From assembly GCF_020171315.1 (NCBI RefSeq), contig NZ_JAIUZP010000007.1:248001-312000 (forward strand): a DNA stretch of 64,000 nt, written 5' to 3'. This document shows, piece after piece, positions 55,970-64,000 of the stretch (its first letter is position 1; each line of letters starts with the position of its first letter). The DNA comes from Pseudooceanicola nanhaiensis (GTDB lineage: Bacteria; Pseudomonadota; Alphaproteobacteria; Rhodobacterales; Rhodobacteraceae). The notes beneath the pieces are model-generated. The model was not told the DNA's origin. It did no database searches and worked only from the letters and a program-made list of their open reading frames with translations. The position numbers were made by a program, and so were the translations under genes.

Positions 55970-56896
55970 ATGCAACGTCTGAGCACTGCCGACGTCGCGC
56001 CCCATGCGCAGTACGATTTCTGGCACAACATCGTCGAAACCTCCTTTGCCCATTGCGACGGGATCGCCCCGAACCGACGTGCCTTTCACGCCGAGATCGA
56101 GATCGCGTCCTGCGGTGACAGCGAGCTGACGGCGCTGACGTCGGACGCCGTGCGCTACGTTCGGGACGCGCGCCATGTGCGCCGCTCGGGAACGGATGCG
56201 TTCTTTGTTTCGGTCATGCTCGAAGGAGGCGGGTACTTTCGCCAGAATGACCGGGCCGTGCACCATGGCGCGGGCACCGTGCTGATCTACGACTCGGCGC
56301 GGCCTTATCAGTATGACTATCCGGGGGCCTACCGGACGGCGCTGCTAAGGGTGCCGCGCCCGATGATGGATGCGCGCATGCTGGGCGTGCGCGATCTGGG
56401 CGGAACCCTGCTGGGCGCGGACCGGCCGCAGGCCGCGCTGATCCGCGGACTGATCACCAACCTGATGGACACGGCGCGCGACAGCGACCTGCCCGAGCAG
56501 TTCATCGCCCCGACGCTGGACCTGATTGCTGGTGCCTTCGGGCAGGGTGCCGGGTGCAGCGAGGCGGCAGGGCGCAATCCGGCACTGAACCGCATCAAGC
56601 GCTTCATGGTCGAGAACATGGGCAACGAGGACCTCGGCGTTGCCGACATCGTGGCCACGCAGAACATCTCGGCGCGCTCGCTTGGCCGGGCCTTTGCCGC
56701 CGAGGGCACCACGCCGATGAGCTGGCTGCGCGACCGCCGTCTGGCCGAGGCGCATGCGATGTTGTCCGAGGGCCGGGCCCGCTCGGTCACCGAGGCGGCC
56801 TATGACTGCGGCTTCCGCGACCTGTCCTATTTCGGCCGGGCCTTCAAAAAGGCCTATGGTAAGACCCCGCGACAGGCCTTTGTCGTCCGTCACTGA
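55970..56896 (+). CDS. AraC-family transcriptional regulator
   Basis: 308 residues. The N-terminal 180 residues form a cupin-like AraC_binding_2 domain (SVMLEGGGYFRQNDRAVHHGAGTVLIYD). The C-terminal HTH pair reads RSLGRAFAAEGTTPMSWLRDRRL and VTEAAYDCGFRDLSYFGRAFKKAYGKTPR. The start at 55970 has GGAGAGAG upstream. It is divergent from the ureohydrolase/ABC operon across a 297-base gap and is its likely activator. The domain type is the same as in FeaR and in nitrilase activators of the NitR kind. Confidence 0.9.
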   Translation: MQRLSTADVAPHAQYDFWHNIVETSFAHCDGIAPNRRAFHAEIEIASCGDSELTALTSDAVRYVRDARHVRRSGTDAFFVSVMLEGGGYFRQNDRAVHHGAGTVLIYDSARPYQYDYPGAYRTALLRVPRPMMDARMLGVRDLGGTLLGADRPQAALIRGLITNLMDTARDSDLPEQFIAPTLDLIAGAFGQGAGCSEAAGRNPALNRIKRFMVENMGNEDLGVADIVATQNISARSLGRAFAAEGTTPMSWLRDRRLAEAHAMLSEGRARSVTEAAYDCGFRDLSYFGRAFKKAYGKTPRQAFVVRH

Positions 56897-57007
56897 TATG
56901 GAGCCTGCCAGGGGCGGGCCGTCTGGGTCGACTCTCTGGCCGTCAGGGACGAGACGCCCATGCGCCGTGCTGGCATCTTCACCGTACCAACAGATACGGA
57001 GACCGCT

Positions 57008-57352
57008 ATGTACACCGTCGCCTTCATCATGAAGCGCAAGCCCGGCATGTCGCTTGAAGATTTCCTTGCCTACTACCGGGACCGCCACGGCCCGCGCATG
57101 GTCGAGCTGATCAAGGACAAGGGCCTGATCTCGTACGAGCATTTCCCGGTCGCCGTGCAGGAAAAGGGCCGCTACCTGGCAGAGGGCGGTCCGGCCTTTG
57201 ATGCGGTCTCCGTCTACAGCTTCGAGACCGAGGCGCAGGCCGAGACATGCTGGGAGATGCCCGAGGTGATCGAGGACAGCGCCGCCTTCATCGATTTCGA
57301 CACGATGGTGACCTTGCCGACGAACCGGCGCACCGTGTTCATGTTCGGCTGA
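57008..57352 (+). CDS. EthD-domain protein
   Basis: 114 residues with the ferredoxin-like alpha/beta-barrel fold of EthD (KRKPGMSLEDFLAYYRDRHGP near the start, then VYSFETEAQAE). Such small dimeric proteins bind or turn over ring or lactone intermediates in several catabolic clusters. GGAGA lies 6 bases before the ATG at 57008. It lies 111 bases after the AraC gene and 135 bases before a LysR gene; the substrate is unknown. Confidence 0.82.
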   Translation: MYTVAFIMKRKPGMSLEDFLAYYRDRHGPRMVELIKDKGLISYEHFPVAVQEKGRYLAEGGPAFDAVSVYSFETEAQAETCWEMPEVIEDSAAFIDFDTMVTLPTNRRTVFMFG

Positions 57353-57487
57353 CCGCTGCCGGCTGCCTGTCTGGCCGTGCCGCAACAGGCCGCGCTGTGG
57401 TCGGCCTGGGCTGGTCGTCTGTGATTGTCGCAGCCTTTTCGGGGGTGTGACATTGCCTCTCCGCCCGCGGTGCGGAAACATGGTGCC

Positions 57488-58417
57488 ATGAAGGACCTCA
57501 ACCTTATCCGTGTGATCCTGGCCATTGTCGATGCCGGGTCAGTCACCGCTGCTGCGGCGCGGCTGAACATGTCGCAACCCGCTGTGTCCCAGGCGCTGGC
57601 ACGCCTTAGGGACCTGACCGGGGATGCCCTGTTCACGCGCGGCCCGCAGGGGATGGTGCCCACGGCGCACGCGATGCAGCTATATGCCGAAGGGCGTCCT
57701 GCACTTGCCCGGCTGGAACAGGCGTTGAGCCCGCGATCGGGGTTTGATCCCACCCATTCGCGCGAACGGTTCACCTTCGCCTTATCCGATCTGGGTGATG
57801 TCACCTTCCTGCCGCCGATCATCCGCCGCCTGTCCGAGGTCGCCCCTCTGGTTGGCCTCGACGTCCTGCCCCTGGTCGTACAGGAGGCCGAGGCACAGTT
57901 GATGGCGGGGCGGGTCGATTTCGCCATCGGTAACCTTTTCCCGCGCACCTCCGAGGTGACCCAGACCACGGTTTTCAGGGATTGTTATGTCTGCATCCTG
58001 CGGCCCGATCATCCGGTGATCGGTGCCCGGATGACGGAGGAGCAATTCTGGCAGACGGGCCACGCCATCGTCGCCGGCAGCAAGGAGCACTGGCAGGCGA
58101 TCACGCCCGCTGGCGCGCTGGCCGCGCGCGCGATCGACGTGCGTGTGAGTGTGCCTCACTACTCGGCCCTGCCCTGGGTCATTGGCGAAAGCGACATGAT
58201 CGCTGTCGTGCCGATGCTGACCGCGCGCTTGTTCGAAGAGCGCTGCGGATTACGCTGGCTGCCGCTGCCCTTCCATGTGCCCGAGATCCAGGTGCGTATG
58301 TTGCGCCATGCCTGTGAAACAACGCGCAGCGCGGCGCGCGACTGGATGGCTGAGCTGGTGACGGATGTCATGGGGCAGCTCGAACTGCCGATGCCGGAAC
58401 TGCTGCGCTCGACATAA
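57488..58417 (+). CDS. LysR-family transcriptional regulator
   Basis: 309 residues. The HTH is DLNLIRVILAIVDAGSVTAAAARLNMSQPAVSQALARLRDL, of the NodD/NahR-like branch (short N-terminus, TRGPQGMVPT). The effector domain contains FALSDLGDVTFLPPIIRRL. It precedes the alpha-hydroxyacid oxidase gene on the same strand and may regulate it. The 222-base gap 58418-58639 probably holds the oxidase promoter. Confidence 0.9.
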   Translation: MKDLNLIRVILAIVDAGSVTAAAARLNMSQPAVSQALARLRDLTGDALFTRGPQGMVPTAHAMQLYAEGRPALARLEQALSPRSGFDPTHSRERFTFALSDLGDVTFLPPIIRRLSEVAPLVGLDVLPLVVQEAEAQLMAGRVDFAIGNLFPRTSEVTQTTVFRDCYVCILRPDHPVIGARMTEEQFWQTGHAIVAGSKEHWQAITPAGALAARAIDVRVSVPHYSALPWVIGESDMIAVVPMLTARLFEERCGLRWLPLPFHVPEIQVRMLRHACETTRSAARDWMAELVTDVMGQLELPMPELLRST

Positions 58418-58639
58418 GGCCAGCTTATGGAGCGGGCGAAACTACTCTGATTGGCGCTTTGGTATTCAGCGGTATACCTCCCATGCGACGCTGCGCCGCA
58501 TGGTGACTAATCGTGACCCTAAAGGGTTGCCCTAACATTCATTCTCGCGGCGCTGACTCATTTCCCTGTCTGCTGACCCTTCGGGGGGGCAGCACCGATG
58601 TCGTGGCCTTGCGCTGCGCCCAAAGTATTGGAAAATCGA

Positions 58640-59899
58640 ATGTCTATATCCCGCAGAGAGGCGCTGATCGGTGTCGGCGGCGCCGTCGTCGGTGGTCTCG
58701 CAACCAAGTTCGCCCCGACCTCCATCTATCACTCCGCACCGTTGAACGTCGCCGAATATCGCGAAGCCGCACGCCGCCGTTTGCCCAAGATCGTCTTCGA
58801 CTACCTGGATGGCGGGGCAGGGGATGAACTGGCCCTGCGGCGCAATACAGAAATCTTCGACCGGATCGAGTTTCGCCCCGCGCGGCTCAAGGACATCTCC
58901 AAGCGGGACATCTCGACCGAGCTGTTCGGCAAGACCCAGGCAGCGCCGATCATGGTCGCGCCGACCGGCCTGAACGGCTCGTTCTGGCCGGATGGGGACA
59001 TCGCGCTTGCCAAGGCTGCCGAAGAGGTGGGCGTGCCCTTTGCCCTGTCCACGGCCTCGACCACGTCGATGGAGGACGTGGCCGCCAATGCCGGGGGCGA
59101 CAAGTGGTTCCAGCTCTACGTGCTGAGCCGGGGCATCGCGGAAAGCCTTGTCGAGCGCGCGTTGAAGGCCGGCTACACCAAGCTCATCCTGACGACCGAC
59201 GTCGGCATCAACGGCATGCGCTACCGGGATGCGCGCAACGGGTTCAAGATCCCGCTGCCGATCAGTCCGGGGCTGGTCTGGGACGGGATGACCCACCCGG
59301 CGTGGTCACTGGATTTCGTGTTGAACGGCATGCCCGAGATGGGCAACTTTGCCAGTGCCGACGCCAGCAACACCGAACAGCAGGCCGTCCTGATGAGCCG
59401 TAGCATGGATGCGACGTTTGACTGGGCCGCACTGCGCTGGCTGCGTGAGCTTTGGCCGCATGAGCTGCTGGTCAAGGGCATCCTGCGGGCAGACGATGCC
59501 GTGCGCTGCATCGACAACGGCGCCGACGCCGTGATCCTGTCCAACCACGGCGGCCGCCAGCTGGGGGATGCCCCGGCGCCGATCCAGGTCCTGGCTGAGA
59601 CGCGCGCGCGCATCTCGGCGCCGATCCTGATCGACAGTGGCTATCGCCGCGGGGAGGACATCGTCAAGGCGCTGGCGCTGGGTGCCGATACGGTACTGCT
59701 CGGCAAGGCCGTGCTGTACGGGCTGTCCGCGAACGGGCAGGCAGGCGCAACCGACGTGCTGAAGATCCTGATGAAGGAAATCGACAACACGCTGGCCCAG
59801 ATCCAATGTCCGAACGTGCGAGACCTGACCCCGGAATATGTGGCGGCCGTCGATCGCTCGCTGATGGGGCCGCAGGGTAGCGACAGTTCGACCAGCTGA
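58640..59899 (+). CDS. FMN-dependent alpha-hydroxyacid oxidase/dehydrogenase with Tat-like N-terminus
   Basis: 419 residues. The N-terminus SISRREALIGVGGAVVGGLA carries a twin-arginine and hydrophobic stretch, unusual for this family. FMN-site and catalytic residues are present: FDYLDGGAGDE, MVAPTGL, FQLYVL, LLVKGIL, and His/Arg in SNHGGRQLG. The last residue is normally Asp in this motif. The family oxidises L-2-hydroxyacids such as lactate, glycolate or mandelate to ketoacids. With a nitrilase encoded nearby, oxidation of the hydroxyacid formed from a cyanohydrin is a reasonable inference. A terminator follows. Confidence 0.88.
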   Translation: MSISRREALIGVGGAVVGGLATKFAPTSIYHSAPLNVAEYREAARRRLPKIVFDYLDGGAGDELALRRNTEIFDRIEFRPARLKDISKRDISTELFGKTQAAPIMVAPTGLNGSFWPDGDIALAKAAEEVGVPFALSTASTTSMEDVAANAGGDKWFQLYVLSRGIAESLVERALKAGYTKLILTTDVGINGMRYRDARNGFKIPLPISPGLVWDGMTHPAWSLDFVLNGMPEMGNFASADASNTEQQAVLMSRSMDATFDWAALRWLRELWPHELLVKGILRADDAVRCIDNGADAVILSNHGGRQLGDAPAPIQVLAETRARISAPILIDSGYRRGEDIVKALALGADTVLLGKAVLYGLSANGQAGATDVLKILMKEIDNTLAQIQCPNVRDLTPEYVAAVDRSLMGPQGSDSSTS

Positions 59900-59941
59900 T
59901 CTCTGGACGCGCGCCCTCGTGCGCAGGCCGAAAAGAGAGAT

Positions 59942-59970
59942 ACCCTCGCCGGTCTCCGGCGAGGGTGTTT
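59942..59970. terminator. Hairpin terminator after the hydroxyacid oxidase gene
   Basis: A perfect 11-base stem, ACCCTCGCCGG/CCGGCGAGGGT, with loop TCT, followed by GTTTGTC. It lies between the oxidase gene and the convergent MarR gene. Confidence 0.88.
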
Positions 59971-60073
59971 GTCATGAGATGGGCCACGGGGGCGAAGGAC
60001 AGGATGAAACCCGGCACGGCTCATCACCAGCGAGCGCAGAAGATGTCGTGCGCGCGCAAACGTCCCTGTCCGG

Positions 60074-60589
60074 TCAATCCGTGTCGTTGATCCTGGACAG
60101 CTTGTCGAGCAAGGCAAGAAGCTGCGCAGTTTCTTCCTTGCCGAAATCCGCAGCGATCCCGTCGTAGATCTCTTCGGCGATGGGTGTCATGCGTGACATC
60201 TTTTGCCGGCCCAGGTCGGTCAGCATAATCTCGAAGGCCTTCGAGTTGCCCTCCTGAAAGCGCCGCTCGACCAGGTCCTTGGCTTCGAGCGTCTTGACGA
60301 TGCGGGTCATCGACACCTTGTGGATGCAGGTCCGGTGGCAAAGAAGGGTCATCGCGATCGGTTCAAAGTCGAACAGGATCCGCATCACGCGCCACTGCTG
60401 CTCGGTAAAATTCTCCTGCGCGAGCAGGAAGGTAAAGCGTCGGACCACCGCTTCCCGTCCGCGCGTGCAGGCAATCGCGATCGACTGATCCGTGTGGGAA
60501 CTTCTCTGTTCGGCTGGGCCGCTGACGCGGGCGGGCAGGGGTAGGGCTGAAAGCGCGTGCGGTGTCTGGGGCACGGGGCCTCCTATCAT
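60074..60589 (-). CDS. MarR-family transcriptional regulator
   Basis: 171 residues. The winged helix region contains FTEQQWRVMRILFDFEPI and IHKVSMTRIVKTLEAKDLVERR. A 45-residue N-terminal extension rich in Pro and Ser precedes it, so a later start is possible. MarR proteins of the HpaR type control aromatic degradation. It lies 57 bases after the nitrilase gene on the same strand and probably regulates it. Confidence 0.88.
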   Translation of the reverse strand: MIGGPVPQTPHALSALPLPARVSGPAEQRSSHTDQSIAIACTRGREAVVRRFTFLLAQENFTEQQWRVMRILFDFEPIAMTLLCHRTCIHKVSMTRIVKTLEAKDLVERRFQEGNSKAFEIMLTDLGRQKMSRMTPIAEEIYDGIAADFGKEETAQLLALLDKLSRINDTD

Positions 60590-60646
60590 CTGTTGCAGGG
60601 CAGTGGGTGGGCGCGAGGGGGTGCCCCCTCCGCCCGTTCCGGGCCT

Positions 60647-61720
60647 TCAGAGGGTCTCATCCGGGGCGAGATCGTCATACCGGATCACGTCTTGCGCCTG
60701 TGCGCCGGGCCCGTCGTCGCACAGGGCGGCGCGCCGGCGGTTCAATCGGATGCTCATCACCTGCGGGGCCGCGTAGTGGCCGCCGGTGTCGCAGAGGTAT
60801 TTGGACGATACGACCCGGTCGAGGCCGATGTCCGCATAGATAAGGCCCTCGGTTTCCGGCGGCAGGATCGTCCCGATGGTGGCGCCGTCGGGGTTGATGA
60901 TCCGCGATGTGCCGCAACCGGGGCGGAACCGGGCGCGCATCGCCTCGTCGCCGCCCGCGACGTGGTCGATGTATTCCTGGGTCAGTACGTGGGTCGCGGC
61001 AACGACATAGCTTTGCGTGGCCATCGCGTAAGAGCGGTTGATCACCTCGAAGACCGAGGCTTCGTCCGGCTGGGCGCGGGGGCTTTCGACCGAGGTATGA
61101 CCGGCGTCCTGTGGGCGCGACAGGCCGCCCTGGGTGAAGGCCGCGACCGGCGGCCACGAGGCGACATGCACCTGCTCGTTCTGCGCCGCCATCACGGCGG
61201 CGGCCAGGGGAACCCGGTGCTCCCAGCACAGCAGCCCGCCCAGGTTGCCAAGCGGTGTCTTGAAGACGGAAAGGGTGCTGCCGTCGCCCTCGCCCCAGAT
61301 ATAGCGCTCGGGGCCCGTGGGCTTCAGCTTGCGGTGCTTGCCGATGATGTTGCCACCGTCGTCGAACCACAGCTGGGTCAGGTACAGCGTCGCCTGATCC
61401 CGCTCGGTGATCCCGAGGCAGACATAGATCGCGTTGCGGCGGGCGGCCTGGGCGATGCGGCGTACCGCCTCGCCGGGGATTTCGACGGCATTGTCGAACA
61501 ACTGGGTGAACAGGGCGGCGGCGCGCCCGAAGGGGCCGCTTTCGAAGACCCAGACAGGAAAGCCGGGCAGAAAAGATTCGGGGAAGGCGATCAGCTTGGC
61601 CCCGTTCGCCGCGGCTTCCTCGATCAGGGCGCAGCATTTGTCGACGGTGGCCGAGATGTCGAAGACGGCCGGGGATGCCTGAACCGCGGCCACCTTGTAG
61701 GCCGGATGCTGAAGGCGCAT
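60647..61720 (-). CDS. Nitrilase (arylacetonitrilase/cyanide-hydratase branch)
   Basis: 357 residues, the usual length of helix-forming nitrilases. The triad is Glu48 in AFPESFLPGFPVWVF, Lys131 in GKHRKLKPTGPERY and Cys165 in GLLCWEHRVPL. It hydrolyses a nitrile to the acid and ammonia. The ATG at 61720 has AAGGAA 7 bases upstream; a longer frame lacks family sequence. It is about 30 residues longer than, and clearly different from, the Nit1C nitrilase at 44884-45864. Neighbouring MarR, hydroxyacid oxidase and TRAP genes suggest a separate nitrile-use unit. Confidence 0.92.
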   Translation of the reverse strand: MRLQHPAYKVAAVQASPAVFDISATVDKCCALIEEAAANGAKLIAFPESFLPGFPVWVFESGPFGRAAALFTQLFDNAVEIPGEAVRRIAQAARRNAIYVCLGITERDQATLYLTQLWFDDGGNIIGKHRKLKPTGPERYIWGEGDGSTLSVFKTPLGNLGGLLCWEHRVPLAAAVMAAQNEQVHVASWPPVAAFTQGGLSRPQDAGHTSVESPRAQPDEASVFEVINRSYAMATQSYVVAATHVLTQEYIDHVAGGDEAMRARFRPGCGTSRIINPDGATIGTILPPETEGLIYADIGLDRVVSSKYLCDTGGHYAAPQVMSIRLNRRRAALCDDGPGAQAQDVIRYDDLAPDETL

Positions 61721-61853
61721 GGAGCGTTCCTTTGTCTTGATGCGCAGGGTTGGCGCGAAGGGGCCTGCGCGGCGCGTGGCCCGTCCCTGGATGTGGGGGC
61801 ACCCCTTTAGGGATGCCCGTTGCTGTCGTGGGGCGGGCGCGCCGCCCGAGGTC

Positions 61854-62849
61854 TCAGAACTTGGCCTGGTTCGCTTCGGCGGCGTCGGTCCAAAGGCCGA
61901 CTTCCTTGTAAAAGCGCACGGCACCCGGGTGATAGGGCACCGGCGAGTCCGGAAGCACAAGCCGGTCCAGCGGGACGCTGCGCATCGGGCCGATGTCCTG
62001 CTGCAGGTTCGACCAGTTTTCATACATCGTCTTCGTCAGCGTGTAAGCATCGTCGTCGCTGAGCGCGTCGCTGGCCATCAGGATCGTGTCGTAGGACACG
62101 ATGGGCGTATCCCCCATGACGAAGGGCTGTTTGTCATTGGCCATGGCGATGCCTTCGGTCAGGCCCTTCAGCTGCTCCTCGAAGAACTCGTGGGAGCCGA
62201 GGCTGCCGTTGGCGACGATGCGCAGCCCGCCGGGCACCGAGGTGTTGGCCTCCAGCAGCACGGGCATCGAGGGGGCGACCGGCGCCGCATCGGCGCGCCC
62301 TTCCACGACGGCGGCGATGCCGTCCATCAGGCCGCCGCTGCTGAGAAAGTCGACGTCACCGGTCGACAGGCCGCCCGAGGCCAGCATCGCCTCGCTGATC
62401 GCGGTCAGGGCGCGGGCGGTGGGCAGTTCGCCCATGACGCGCTTGCCGCGCAGGTCTTCCATGGTTTCGATGCCGGAGTCTGCCCGTGCGATGAAGGCGT
62501 GGGGGATATGCCAGACATTCGCCAGTGCGCGTTGGTTGGTCAGCGGCTGGGGATAGCCAGCCTTACCCTCCCAGGCCAGCCCGGCCAAGATGGTGGTGAT
62601 CAGGCCCATGTTGATGTCGCCGATCGAGATGGCGGGCAGGTAGACGGATTCACCCGCATAGGGCTGCGCGGTCGAGCGGATGCCAAGCTCTTCCTGAAAG
62701 GTCTTGGCCAGGCCGCTGCCGATCAGGTTGTAGACCGATCCTGACGGGTTCGTCCCGATCGAGATGTTGCGCAGCTCGGCATGCGCCGGCTGGGTGAGGC
62801 TGGTCAGCCCGAGTGCAAGGCAGGCCGCGAATTTCCAAGAGTTGAGCAT
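61854..62849 (-). CDS. TRAP transporter solute receptor, TAXI family
   Basis: 331 residues. A signal peptide is cleaved near AHAELRN at residue 25. The TAXI family start is ISIGTNPSGSVYNLIGSGLAK, then SIGDINMGLITT and LRGKRVMGELPTARAL. GGAAGG lies upstream of the ATG at 62849. It binds an anionic solute in the periplasm and hands it to the membrane protein encoded further left in transcription order (62930 onward). It is separated from the nitrilase start by 133 bases. Confidence 0.9.
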   Translation of the reverse strand: MLNSWKFAACLALGLTSLTQPAHAELRNISIGTNPSGSVYNLIGSGLAKTFQEELGIRSTAQPYAGESVYLPAISIGDINMGLITTILAGLAWEGKAGYPQPLTNQRALANVWHIPHAFIARADSGIETMEDLRGKRVMGELPTARALTAISEAMLASGGLSTGDVDFLSSGGLMDGIAAVVEGRADAAPVAPSMPVLLEANTSVPGGLRIVANGSLGSHEFFEEQLKGLTEGIAMANDKQPFVMGDTPIVSYDTILMASDALSDDDAYTLTKTMYENWSNLQQDIGPMRSVPLDRLVLPDSPVPYHPGAVRFYKEVGLWTDAAEANQAKF

Positions 62850-62929
62850 TGAACCTTCCTGTTTCTGGTTTTTCGATGTGTTGGAGGGGTGAGGGGAGGG
62901 GGTCGGCGCCGCCTGCGCGGATCGGGCGC

Positions 62930-64000
62930 TCATTGCGGGGTGACCTGGGGATATGCCGCCTCGCCCTGGCCCGCCTGCCGGCGGCGCAGGGCGCGGGCGA
63001 ACAGTGTCGCCACCGCCGCCGCCGCGACCGATGCGGCCACCGCCCAGGGGCTGGTCGGCCCGGTCAGGGCGGTGGCGCCCATCGTGAGGAGGGCAAGCAC
63101 TGTCAGGGCGGCAGAGCACAGCCAGCCGGGCACTTGCCGGACCGGCGAGCCGAGCATGGACTGCTTGAGAAGCAGGGAGGCCACCAACCCGTTGGACAGC
63201 ACGATGGCGATTTCCAGCGCTGTGCCATCCAGGAGGGCGGCAGGGTTGTAGACCCAGACAAAGGGCAGCACGAAGGCCGGCAGGCTGATGCGCATGGCCA
63301 GGAAGCCGGTCCGCCACATGTTGGCCTGCGCCAAGCGTGCGGCGACGATACTGCCGAACGCGATCGGCGGGGTCACCATGCTCATCAGTCCGAAGTAGAG
63401 CAGGAACAGGTGAGCGCCCATCGGGGCCACGCCAAGCTTTACCATGGTCGGGGCGACGACGGTGGCCAGTACGATGTAGACCGCGGCCGTGGGCATTCCC
63501 ATGCCCAGGACAATCGCAACCAGACCCGAGAGCAGCAGCAGCGCAAACAGCCCGTATTCGGTGGCGAGGTGGGTCAGGGTGACCGACAGTTGAAAGGCAA
63601 AGCCGGTCGAGTTCAGCAGGCCGATGATGACGCCGGCCGCGCCACCGATCAGGACGAGGGGCACGACCTCTTCGCCCAGTGAACGCACGGCCGCCAGGAG
63701 TTCCGGTCCGTCAAAGCGGAAGCGGATGCGGATGCCGTAGATCACCAGCATCGATGCCGAGGCGATCAGCGCGCAGAGCCCCGGATTATAGCCGGTCGCG
63801 AACAGCAGGTAGAGAAGGACACCGATCGAGATCAGGATTTCTCCGCCCTCTTTCATGGTTTCCTTAAACGAGGGGATTTCGTGCTCTTCCAGGCCCTTCA
63901 GGCCGTTGGTAACGGCCATGGCGTCGGCATTGAAGAACAGCACGAGGTAGTAGAGCGCGGCCGGCACAGCGGCGGCGACGAGGATGGAGGAATAGGGAAC
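62930..64000 (-). CDS. TRAP transporter fused permease, TAXI type (cut by window edge)
   Basis: 357 residues of an open frame that runs through the right edge, so the N-terminal part is missing. The visible part has about eight spans and the large-subunit (DctM) signatures ALIASASMLVIYGIRI, VLGMGMPTAAVYIVLATVVAPTMV, and LLYFGLMSMVTPPIAFGSIVAA. It carries out sodium-driven uptake with the TAXI receptor encoded next to it. Transcription runs permease, receptor, nitrilase, MarR, if continuous. Confidence 0.88.
   Translation of the reverse strand, partial: VPYSSILVAAAVPAALYYLVLFFNADAMAVTNGLKGLEEHEIPSFKETMKEGGEILISIGVLLYLLFATGYNPGLCALIASASMLVIYGIRIRFRFDGPELLAAVRSLGEEVVPLVLIGGAAGVIIGLLNSTGFAFQLSVTLTHLATEYGLFALLLLSGLVAIVLGMGMPTAAVYIVLATVVAPTMVKLGVAPMGAHLFLLYFGLMSMVTPPIAFGSIVAARLAQANMWRTGFLAMRISLPAFVLPFVWVYNPAALLDGTALEIAIVLSNGLVASLLLKQSMLGSPVRQVPGWLCSAALTVLALLTMGATALTGPTSPWAVAASVAAAAVATLFARALRRRQAGQGEAAYPQVTPQ

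Overview
This is a high-GC chromosomal segment from an alphaproteobacterium, most likely a member of the Rhodobacterales (Roseobacter/Paracoccaceae type). The assignment is an inference from base composition, codon use, a methionine synthase split into two overlapping genes, the abundance of ABC and TRAP uptake systems, and RTX and Tat-exported proteins. I could run no database search. Family names come from motifs and gene order that I recognise.

0-31 kb looks like ordinary chromosome. It opens with the 5' part of a chemotaxis receptor (cut by the left edge) and tRNA-Arg(CCT). An amine/amino-acid catabolic block (XRE-cupin regulator, FAD oxidoreductase, 2-hydroxyacid dehydrogenase) faces a four-gene peptide-type ABC transporter operon. 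Next come an envelope block of two L,D-transpeptidases and a DsbA-like oxidase, divergent from an OmpR/QseBC-type two-component system. A PmrA-box-like site (CTTAAG-N5-CTTAAG) lies before both the response regulator gene and one transpeptidase gene. After a large RTX calcium-binding protein comes a second peptide-type ABC operon, controlled by a GntR/FCD regulator. It carries a C45-type autoproteolytic acyltransferase and is bracketed by two paralogous alpha/beta hydrolases. The block ends with the two-part metH, preceded by an unusual double-hairpin leader.

31.3-38.4 kb is an accessory region of lower GC. It begins at a 48-nt 3' fragment of a CAT-anticodon tRNA, the usual scar of island integration. 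It holds a broken transposase, an exported arylsulfatase, a small HTH regulator, a cluster of GTTTAC repeats and a small serine recombinase. No intact copy of that tRNA is visible to the right within the window.

38.4-64 kb is a nitrile/cyanide-type nitrogen module. Its core is a complete Nit1C cluster (nitBCDEFGH, minus strand, mostly overlapping genes). It is extended by an LnmK/Pnap_2097-type hot-dog protein overlapping nitH and followed by an MFS exporter, and is divergent from a MocR-type PLP regulator. Further right are a LysR/MFS pair, a ribose-type ABC operon carrying a ureohydrolase-like gene with an altered metal motif, an AraC regulator, an EthD protein, a LysR, and an FMN alpha-hydroxyacid oxidase. 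The window ends with a MarR regulator, a second nitrilase and a TRAP-TAXI uptake system cut by the right edge. Together these suggest uptake of nitriles or similar compounds, hydrolysis by two nitrilases, and oxidation of the resulting 2-hydroxyacids.
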